From assembly GCF_016901015.1 (NCBI RefSeq), contig NZ_JAFEUP010000002.1, positions 744,001-808,000 on the forward strand: a stretch of DNA of 64,000 bases, written 5' to 3'. Source of the stretch: Zestomonas insulae (GTDB taxonomy: Bacteria > Pseudomonadota > Gammaproteobacteria > Pseudomonadales > Pseudomonadaceae). A program made the translations under genes and the position numbers. Shown here one piece after another: positions 57,707-64,000 of the stretch (position 1 is the first letter of the stretch; each line of letters begins with the position of its first letter). The notes beneath the pieces were generated by a model. It had not been told where the DNA came from. It searched no databases and saw only the letters and a program-made list of their open reading frames with translations.

Positions 57707-60376
57707 ATGCGCACCGAACAACCGAAGACGATCTACCTGAAGGACTACCAGGCGCCCGATTACCTGATCGACGAGACGCACCTGACCTTCGAACTGTTCG
57801 AGGACCATACCCTGGTCCATGCGCAACTGGTGATGCGCCGCAATCCGGAGAAGGCCGCGGGCGACAAGGGCACGCTGCCGCCGCTGGTGCTCGATGGCCA
57901 GCAGCTGGAATTGCTGGCGCTGGCGCTCGACGACGTGGCGCTGACCCCAGCCGACTACCAGCTGAGCGCCAGTCACCTGACCCTGCAGCCGAAGGTGGCG
58001 AGCTTCGTGATCGACAGCTCGGTGCGCATCCACCCGGAAAGCAATACCGCGCTGGAAGGCTTGTACAAGTCCGGCAGCATGTTCTGCACCCAGTGCGAGG
58101 CCGAAGGCTTCCGCAAGATCACCTATTACCTCGACCGCCCGGACGTGATGAGCAAGTTCACCACCACGCTCAGCGGCGAGCAGCACAAGTACCCGGTGCT
58201 GCTGTCCAACGGCAACCTGCTGGCCAGCGGGCAGGAAGAGGGCGGTCGGCACTGGGCGACCTGGGAAGACCCGTTCAAGAAGCCGGCCTACCTGTTCGCC
58301 CTGGTCGCCGGCGACCTCTGGTGCGTGGAAGACAGTTTCACCACCATGAGTCAGCGTCCGGTGACGCTGCGCATCTATGTCGAACCGGAAAACATCGACA
58401 AGTGCCAGCACGCCATGGACAGCCTGAAGAAGTCCATGAAGTGGGACGAGGAGGTCTACGGCCGCGAGTACGACCTGGACATCTTCATGATCGTCGCGGT
58501 CAACGACTTCAACATGGGTGCGATGGAGAACAAGGGTCTCAACATCTTCAACTCCAGTTGTGTGCTGGCCAAGGCCGAGACCGCCACCGACGCAGCGCAC
58601 CAGCGCGTCGAAGGCGTGGTCGCCCACGAGTACTTCCACAACTGGTCGGGCAACCGGGTGACCTGTCGCGACTGGTTCCAGCTGTCGCTGAAAGAAGGCT
58701 TCACCGTGTTCCGCGACGCCGAGTTCTCCGCCGACATGAACTCGCGGACGGTCAAGCGCATTGAAGACGTGGCTTTCCTGCGTACCAACCAGTTCGCCGA
58801 AGATGCCGGCCCGATGGCCCATCCGGTGCGTCCGGATTCATTCATCGAGATTTCCAACTTCTACACCCTGACCGTCTACGAGAAGGGCGCCGAAGTGCTG
58901 CGCATGATTCACACGCTGCTTGGTGCGGAAACCTTCCGCAAAGGCTCGGACCTGTACTTCGCCCGCCACGATGGCCAGGCCGTGACCTGCGACGACTTCG
59001 TCAAGGCCATGGAAGACGCCAGCGGTCTCGACCTCACCCAGTTCAAGCGCTGGTACACCCAGGCCGGTACGCCGCGCCTGGCGGTCAGTGAGCAGTACGA
59101 CGCGGCGGCGAACACCTACAGCCTGACCTTCCGCCAGAGCTGCCCGGCGACGCCAGGGCAGAGCGAGAAGCTACCGTTCGTGATTCCGGTGGAGCTGGGC
59201 CTGTTGGACGGGCAGGGCGCCGACCTGCCGTTGCGCCTCGTAGGAGAAGACACCGCGCAGGGGACAACCCGCGTGCTGTCGGTGACCAAGGCGGAGCAGA
59301 CCTTCACCTTCGAGGGGCTCGCTGCCAAGCCGCTGCCGTCGCTGCTGCGGGGCTTCTCCGCACCGGTCAAGCTGAGCTTCCCTTACGACCGCGACCAACT
59401 GATGTTCCTCATGCAGCACGACTCCGACGGCTTCAACCGCTGGGAGGCCGGCCAGCAACTGGCGGTGCAGGTGCTGCAGGAGCTGATTGGCCAGCAGCAG
59501 CGCGGGGAAGCACTGTTGCTCGATCAGCGCCTGGTCGCCGCACTGCGCAGCGTGCTGGAGGACGAGGCGCTGGATCAGGCCATGGTCGCCGAGATGCTGT
59601 CGCTGCCAAGCGAGGCTTACCTCACTGAGATTAGCGAGGAGGCCGACGTCGACGCCATTCACGCAGCACGCGAATTCGCCCGTGCAGAGCTGGCCCAGGC
59701 GCTGTTCGATCCGCTGTGGAAGCGCTACCAGGCCAACCGCGAGGCGTCTCGTCAGCAGCCCTATGTGGCCGAGGCCGGACATTTCGCCCGCCGCAGCCTG
59801 CAGAACATCGCGCTGTCGTATTTGATGCTCGCGCATCGCTCGGAAGTATTAGTCGCCTGCCTGGAGCAGTTCGACGCGTGCGACAACATGACCGAGCGGC
59901 TGACCGCGCTGGCTGTGCTGGTCAACTCTGCGCACGCAGAAGAGCGCGATAAGGCGCTGACGGCGTTCGCCGAGCACTTCAAGGACAACCCGCTGGTCAT
60001 GGATCAGTGGTTCAGTGTGCAGGCGGCGAGCGCTCTACCTGGCGGCTTGGAACGGGTACGGCAGTTGATGGAGCATCCGCTGTTCAGCATCAAGAACCCG
60101 AACAAGGTGCGTGCGCTGATTGGCGCCTTTGCCGGTCAGAACCTGGTGAACTTCCACCAGATGGATGGCTCGGGCTACCGTTTCCTCGCCGACATCGTTA
60201 TCAGCCTGAATGCGCTGAACCCGCAGATCGCTTCGCGCCAGTTGGCGCCGCTAACCCGCTGGCGCAAGTACGATGCCGCCCGTCAGGCGCTGATGAAGGC
60301 CGAACTAGAGCGGATTCTTGCCTCCGGCGAGCTGTCCAGCGACGTCTATGAAGTGGTCAGCAAAAGCCTAGCCTAA
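57707..60376 (+). CDS. pepN: Aminopeptidase N
   Basis: M1-family zinc metallopeptidase cleaving N-terminal residues from peptides in the cytoplasm. 889 residues, the bacterial PepN length. GAMEN exopeptidase motif at 271-275; zinc motif His307-Glu-Tyr-Phe-His311 with the third ligand Glu330 in LSLKEGFTVF. The four-domain PepN layout is present, ending in an armadillo-like C-terminal region. No signal peptide. A strong terminator follows. Confidence 0.98.
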   Translation: MRTEQPKTIYLKDYQAPDYLIDETHLTFELFEDHTLVHAQLVMRRNPEKAAGDKGTLPPLVLDGQQLELLALALDDVALTPADYQLSASHLTLQPKVASFVIDSSVRIHPESNTALEGLYKSGSMFCTQCEAEGFRKITYYLDRPDVMSKFTTTLSGEQHKYPVLLSNGNLLASGQEEGGRHWATWEDPFKKPAYLFALVAGDLWCVEDSFTTMSQRPVTLRIYVEPENIDKCQHAMDSLKKSMKWDEEVYGREYDLDIFMIVAVNDFNMGAMENKGLNIFNSSCVLAKAETATDAAHQRVEGVVAHEYFHNWSGNRVTCRDWFQLSLKEGFTVFRDAEFSADMNSRTVKRIEDVAFLRTNQFAEDAGPMAHPVRPDSFIEISNFYTLTVYEKGAEVLRMIHTLLGAETFRKGSDLYFARHDGQAVTCDDFVKAMEDASGLDLTQFKRWYTQAGTPRLAVSEQYDAAANTYSLTFRQSCPATPGQSEKLPFVIPVELGLLDGQGADLPLRLVGEDTAQGTTRVLSVTKAEQTFTFEGLAAKPLPSLLRGFSAPVKLSFPYDRDQLMFLMQHDSDGFNRWEAGQQLAVQVLQELIGQQQRGEALLLDQRLVAALRSVLEDEALDQAMVAEMLSLPSEAYLTEISEEADVDAIHAAREFARAELAQALFDPLWKRYQANREASRQQPYVAEAGHFARRSLQNIALSYLMLAHRSEVLVACLEQFDACDNMTERLTALAVLVNSAHAEERDKALTAFAEHFKDNPLVMDQWFSVQAASALPGGLERVRQLMEHPLFSIKNPNKVRALIGAFAGQNLVNFHQMDGSGYRFLADIVISLNALNPQIASRQLAPLTRWRKYDAARQALMKAELERILASGELSSDVYEVVSKSLA

Positions 60377-60394
60377 GACCAGTTCTGCAATTTG

Positions 60395-60428
60395 AAGTGT
60401 TACCGAGGTGTCTCGGTAACACTTTTTT
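60395..60428 (+). terminator. Terminator of pepN
   Basis: AAGTGTTACCGAG / CTCGGTAACACTT, a perfect 13-bp stem with loop GTGT, followed by TTTTGTT. Strong rho-independent terminator. Confidence 0.95.
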
Positions 60429-60594
60429 GTTACTTCCTGGAATAAGCCCTCCAATTCTCATTTCGTACCTGGCCCTAGGATAGGGCTGGGGCGCTTGACT
60501 GCGCGGCTTATATCTGCGCAAGCCGAATACCGGGCTGGGTGGAAGAGTGACAAAACGCGCCAGCTTGTAGGACAAGTTGGGCGATTGGTCAGTT

Positions 60595-60658
60595 TCGTTT
60601 TCGTGGATTGATCAGTGAATGATCGGTCACAAAGTGGGCGTGATAGTCGTTTTCGTGG
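60595..60658 (+). repeat. Two 12-bp direct repeats upstream of the sigma-54 promoter
   Basis: TCGTTTTCGTGG occurs at 60595-60606 and 60647-60658, start to start 52 bp, about five helical turns. They lie about 110-120 and 60-70 bases before the predicted transcription start, a typical range for enhancer-binding activators. Between them are related GATTGATCAG / GATCGGTCA elements. Confidence 0.55.
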
Positions 60659-60689
60659 CGCCGAAAAAATGTCGAGGGAAATGGCCTTT

Positions 60690-60705
60690 TGGCACCTTGG
60701 TTGCA
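60690..60705 (+). promoter_or_regulatory. Sigma-54 (RpoN) promoter of DUF1302-DUF1329 genes
   Basis: TGGCACCTTGGTTGCA: TGGCAC, five bases, TTGCA; the invariant GG and GC are separated by ten bases. Matches the consensus TGGCAC-N5-TTGCW. Start would be near 60717, leaving a leader of about 167 bases. Confidence 0.8.
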
Positions 60706-60883
60706 ATGCCAAGCGCCGATTGAGCCCCGCAATGGTGCAGGCATAAGCGCCAAGGGGATTGCAACAGCGTGTTGGAGGTGGTCCTCCGGCCGAACAAAGC
60801 CGCTCTAGCATGCGGCTGCACTGCAAGTCCGGCGACCGGCCTTGCGAATAAGAAGAATGATCTGTCCCTGGAGTAAAGCCTCG

Positions 60884-62842
60884 ATGGAATTCAAGTCCAC
60901 CAGTCCTATGCGTTTCGCACCGTCCAAGGCAGGCTTCGCCCTGGCCGGTATTCTGCCGCTGCTGGTCGCCGTTCAGGCGCAAGCGGTGGAATTCAGCTTC
61001 GCCGACAACGAAGTCAGCGGTTCGATCGACACCACCGTGTCCTACGGCCAACTGTGGCGCGTACAGGGTCAAGATAAGAACAACGACGACATCAACACCA
61101 ACGACGGCAATCGCAACTTCGATACCGGCCTGGTTTCCGAGGTGTACAAGATCACTTCCGACCTGGAAGCGACCTACCAGAATTACGGCATGTTCGTCCG
61201 CGGCACCGCGTTCTATGACACCCAGATCATGGACAAGCGCAACGACTACCTGGACAACAACAGCCCGATTCAGCCGAGCCAGAATTCGCCGAAAGACGAT
61301 AGCTTCACCCACGAGACCCGCCACAAGGCCGGCCGTGATGCGCAGATTCTCGACGCCTACCTATATGGCAACTGGGACGTCGCTGACATGCCGGTGACTG
61401 GTCGTGTCGGTAGCCAGGTGTTCAACTGGGGTGAGAGCGTGTTCTACCGCGGTGGTGTCAACACCACCAATCCGATCGACGCCGCCAAGTTCCGTCTGCC
61501 GGGTTCTGAGCTGAAGGAAGTGCTGGTGCCGGTTGAGGCTATCAGCGGCAGCCTGGGTCTGACCGACAACCTGTCGATGGAAGCGTTCTACCAGTGGAAC
61601 TGGAAAGAATCCGCCATCGATCCGGCCGGTACCTACTTCTCCGAGACGGATCTGTTCGCTGATGGCGGTAATACCGCGTATTCGACTCAGCCGGCGCTGA
61701 TTGCCGCTGGCGCCCTCTATCCGGGGCTAAGTGCCGCACATGCTGGCGGCCTGCAGGGCGGCCGCAACGTCGATGCCAATGGCAATATCAAGGTTGCCTC
61801 TGTTGGCCAAGACATCAATGCCAAGAACGACGGCCAGTTCGGCGTCAACTTCAAGTACATTGCCGAGGAACTGAACTCGACGGAGTTCGGTGCCTACTTC
61901 GTTAATTACCATGCTAAAGAGCCGACTATTGCGGCTGATCTCGGGGCCTACCAAGGTCTCGATATCGCGGCCATTGCCCAGGGCGCGTGCGCCGCGGCCA
62001 CTCCTCCTGGTACCCCATGCAACAACCCGGCGGTATACGGTAACTTCCTGACCGCTGCTGGCGGCCTCGCCACCATGGACGTCGCCAACGCCGTCAACGC
62101 TCGTCGCGAGTATGTCGAAGACATCCGCATGTACGGTTTCAGCTTCAACACCACCGTCGGCAATGCCTCGGTATTCGGTGAGCTGGCTTACCGTCCTAAC
62201 ATGCCGATCGGCATCGCCACCACCAATGACCTGCTGGGTGATCTGTTGCAACAGGCGCCGCGACTGGCCAGCGGGGGGGGCATCAATGTCGGTGGGCAGA
62301 GCGTTCACCTCGGCGACGAGATCCACAACTATGAACGCGTCGAGATGTTCAATAGCTCGATCGGCACCATCTATAACTTCGGTCCGGCGTTGAGCTTCGA
62401 TTCGCTGTTTGGCGTAGCAGAACTCGCTTCTGAGCATCTGCGTGGCAGTGACCTGCAGTACACCGATTTCAACGGAAAGAACCGTTATTACTCGGGCCGC
62501 GGAAATAACTCCTATGCGGGCAACCCCGACCGCGACAATCGTGACGATCAGGTCAACAAGAACGCCTACGGCTACACCCTGGTGCTCTCGGGTACCTGGA
62601 ACGACGTGTTCGCTGGTGTGAACCTGTCGCCGTACGCCGTGTACAAGGATGACTTCTCGGGTAACTCCTATCAGCTCGGCAACTTCATCGAAGGCCGCAA
62701 GGCTTACACCCTGGGTATCAAGGCCAGCTACCTGAACAGCCTGGAAGCCGAGCTGCAATACACCGAGTTCTACGGCGCCGGCGAGAACAACGGCGCGCGT
62801 GATCGCGACAACGTCGGTGTCAACGTCAAGTACTCCTTCTAA
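60884..62842 (+). CDS. DUF1302 outer-membrane protein
   Basis: About 652 residues. ATG 60884 follows CTGGAG; ATG 60860 and 60908 are alternatives in frame. The signal peptide ends VAVQAQA, after which the mature protein starts VEFSFADNEVSGSIDTTVSYG. Alternating short hydrophobic strands, aromatic residues and a C-terminal DNVGVNVKYSF ending in Phe are beta-barrel features, and the whole fits DUF1302, presumed outer-membrane channel/receptor. Acidic and Asn-rich loops (residues about 60-150) are long. The gene is followed after 70 bp by DUF1329, its usual partner. Transport function for a hydrophobic compound is inference. Confidence 0.9.
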   Translation: MEFKSTSPMRFAPSKAGFALAGILPLLVAVQAQAVEFSFADNEVSGSIDTTVSYGQLWRVQGQDKNNDDINTNDGNRNFDTGLVSEVYKITSDLEATYQNYGMFVRGTAFYDTQIMDKRNDYLDNNSPIQPSQNSPKDDSFTHETRHKAGRDAQILDAYLYGNWDVADMPVTGRVGSQVFNWGESVFYRGGVNTTNPIDAAKFRLPGSELKEVLVPVEAISGSLGLTDNLSMEAFYQWNWKESAIDPAGTYFSETDLFADGGNTAYSTQPALIAAGALYPGLSAAHAGGLQGGRNVDANGNIKVASVGQDINAKNDGQFGVNFKYIAEELNSTEFGAYFVNYHAKEPTIAADLGAYQGLDIAAIAQGACAAATPPGTPCNNPAVYGNFLTAAGGLATMDVANAVNARREYVEDIRMYGFSFNTTVGNASVFGELAYRPNMPIGIATTNDLLGDLLQQAPRLASGGGINVGGQSVHLGDEIHNYERVEMFNSSIGTIYNFGPALSFDSLFGVAELASEHLRGSDLQYTDFNGKNRYYSGRGNNSYAGNPDRDNRDDQVNKNAYGYTLVLSGTWNDVFAGVNLSPYAVYKDDFSGNSYQLGNFIEGRKAYTLGIKASYLNSLEAELQYTEFYGAGENNGARDRDNVGVNVKYSF

Positions 62843-62912
62843 GTCGAACCATTACTAGAAAGTGCCGGATGCCCACGGGCGTCCGGCCGATGAATCCTCA
62901 CGGAGATTTGCA

Positions 62913-64000
62913 ATGCTGAAAAAGCACACGCTGATGGGCGCAGCGATCGCGCTGACTCTGGCCGCTGGCCAGGCGCTGGCGTCGGTTTCGCCGGCGGAAG
63001 CCGCCAAGCTGGGCACCACCCTGACCCCGTTCGGCGCAGAAAAAGCCGCTAACGCCGCGGGCACCATCCCTGAGTGGACTGGTGGTATCACCAAGGCGCC
63101 GGCTGAGTACAAGGGCCCGGGCCAGCACCATCCGGATCCGTTCGCTGGCGACAAGCCGCTGTTCACCATCACCAAGGCCAACCTGGCGCAATACAAGGCC
63201 AACCTGACCCCTGGCCAGATCGCCCTGTTCGAAGCCTATCCGGATACCTACCAGATGCCGGTGTACCAGAGCCGTCGCTCCGGTTCGGCACCGCAGTGGG
63301 TGTATGACAACACTGTGAAGAACGCCACCACTGCCAAGCTGCTGGACGGCGGTAACGGCTTTGCCGACGCCTACGGTGGAATTCCGTTCCCGATTCCGCA
63401 GAACGGTGTCGAGGCGGTGTGGAACCACATCGCGCGCTACCGCGGTACCTACATCGTGCGTCGTGCCTCGGAAGTGGCAGTGCAGCGCAACGGTGACTTC
63501 AGCCTGGTGACCTCGCAACAGGAAGCACTGTTCAAGTACTACCTGCCGAAGGGCAACTTCGCTGACCTGAACAACATCATGTTCTACTACCTGTCCTTCA
63601 CCAAGAGCCCGGCGCGTCTGGCTGGTGGTGCGACCCTGGTTCACGAGACCCTGGATCAGGTGAAGGAGCCGCGTCAGGCGTGGGGTTACAACGCCGGTCA
63701 GCGTCGCGTGCGTCGTGCGCCGAACCTGGCCTATGACACCCCGATCGCCGCGGCCGATGGCCTGCGTACCGCCGACGACACCGACATGTATAACGGTGCC
63801 CCGGATCGCTACAACTGGAAGCTGGTTGGCAAGAAGGAAATCTACATTCCTTACAACAACTACAAAGTTTCCAGCGGTGACGTGAAGTACAAGGACCTGC
63901 TCAAAGTCGGTCACCTGAACCCGGCGTTCACCCGCAACGAACTGCACCGCGTCTGGGTAGTGGAAGGCACCCTGAAGCCGGGCGCTCGCCACATCTACTC
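62913..64000 (+). CDS. DUF1329 exported protein (3' end beyond window)
   Basis: Open from ATG 62913 to the window edge, at least 362 codons; family members have about 450 residues, so roughly 80-90 are missing. Signal peptide MLKKHTLMGAAIALTLAAGQ ends ALA. The mature part starts SVSPAEAAKLGTTLTPFGAE; later YQMPVYQSRRSGSAPQWVYD, WNHIARYRGTYIVRR and FYYLSFTKSPARLAGG are DUF1329 hallmarks, a fold thought related to LolA/LolB-type lipid-binding proteins. RBS CGGAGA. Downstream of DUF1302 and presumably in the same sigma-54 transcript. Confidence 0.9.
   Translation, partial: MLKKHTLMGAAIALTLAAGQALASVSPAEAAKLGTTLTPFGAEKAANAAGTIPEWTGGITKAPAEYKGPGQHHPDPFAGDKPLFTITKANLAQYKANLTPGQIALFEAYPDTYQMPVYQSRRSGSAPQWVYDNTVKNATTAKLLDGGNGFADAYGGIPFPIPQNGVEAVWNHIARYRGTYIVRRASEVAVQRNGDFSLVTSQQEALFKYYLPKGNFADLNNIMFYYLSFTKSPARLAGGATLVHETLDQVKEPRQAWGYNAGQRRVRRAPNLAYDTPIAAADGLRTADDTDMYNGAPDRYNWKLVGKKEIYIPYNNYKVSSGDVKYKDLLKVGHLNPAFTRNELHRVWVVEGTLKPGARHIY

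Larger units (their letters stand above)
60377..60883 (+). other. 507-bp intergenic region between pepN and DUF1302 gene
   Basis: No credible gene on either strand. It holds the pepN terminator (60395-60428), a short inverted repeat GCCCTA-GGA-TAGGGC (60472-60486), a pair of 12-bp direct repeats (60595 and 60647), a near-consensus sigma-54 promoter (60690-60705), and an about 165-bp leader to the DUF1302 start. Minus-strand ORFs across it have no family features. Confidence 0.7.

Noticed and set aside
56759..58822. 687-codon minus-strand ORF opposite DUF2797 and pepN
   Set aside because: Shadow of confident genes; no plausible RBS or domain.
62898..63992. 364-codon minus-strand ORF opposite DUF1329
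   Set aside because: Antisense to a gene with signal peptide and family motifs; low-complexity shadow composition.

Overview
The window is a stretch of high-GC gammaproteobacterial chromosome, almost certainly from Pseudomonas in the broad P. aeruginosa group. The main reasons are the gene order gltX / Ala-Glu-Ala-Glu tRNAs, leuC-leuD-methyltransferase-leuB-asd-asd-like-fimV-truA-trpF-accD-folC-dedD-cvpA-purF-metZ-SDR, then xcpQ-xcpP divergent from xcpR-S-T-U-V-W-X-Y-Z, then Val/Asp tRNAs, AraC, nitrilase and fadH. From memory this follows the P. aeruginosa PAO1 order closely; no alignment was run. Coding density is high, many neighbours overlap by 1-4 bp, and I see no insertion sequence, prophage, CRISPR array or replication origin.

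Layout: (1) 1-2.8 kb, a DHA2/HlyD drug-efflux pair (EmrB cut by the left edge) divergent from a LysR regulator. (2) 2.9-4.95 kb, gltX and a four-tRNA operon with a consensus stable-RNA promoter. (3) 5.1-8.7 kb, an Entner-Doudoroff cluster pgl-edd-eda plus a hotdog thioesterase. (4) 8.7-14.2 kb, a small exported protein, dusC, an Hsp20 gene with a sigma-32 promoter and a ROSE-like RNA thermometer, and a five-PAS GGDEF-EAL protein. (5) 14.3-33.2 kb, leucine, aspartate-family, tryptophan, fatty-acid, folate, purine and methionine biosynthesis genes, with fimV and truA embedded. (6) 33.3-43.5 kb, a complete set of 11 type II secretion genes. (7) 43.6-44.1 kb, tRNA-Val and two tRNA-Asp. (8) 44.1-49.1 kb, a 28-codon ORF, an AraC regulator, a membrane-anchored nitrilase homologue, fadH and a SnoaL-like protein. 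(9) 49.3-57.7 kb, poorly characterised proteins (coiled coil, D-cysteine desulfhydrase-like, double cNMP-binding/rhodanese fusion, DUF1853, PPP phosphatase-like, rhomboid, DUF1315, DUF2797) around nadK. (10) 57.7-64 kb, pepN and a DUF1302-DUF1329 outer-membrane/exported pair behind a near-consensus sigma-54 promoter, running off the right edge.

Most of the window is ordinary core chromosome. The items that seem least described are the sigma-54-controlled DUF1302/DUF1329 operon with two 12-bp upstream repeats, the PLP-enzyme/cNMP-rhodanese gene pair, the pgl-edd-eda arrangement beside a tRNA cluster, the Asd paralogue without the catalytic cysteine, the 28-codon acidic ORF, and recurrent GNRA-loop hairpins in the tRNA operons. 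I did not find anything I could call a clearly new system.
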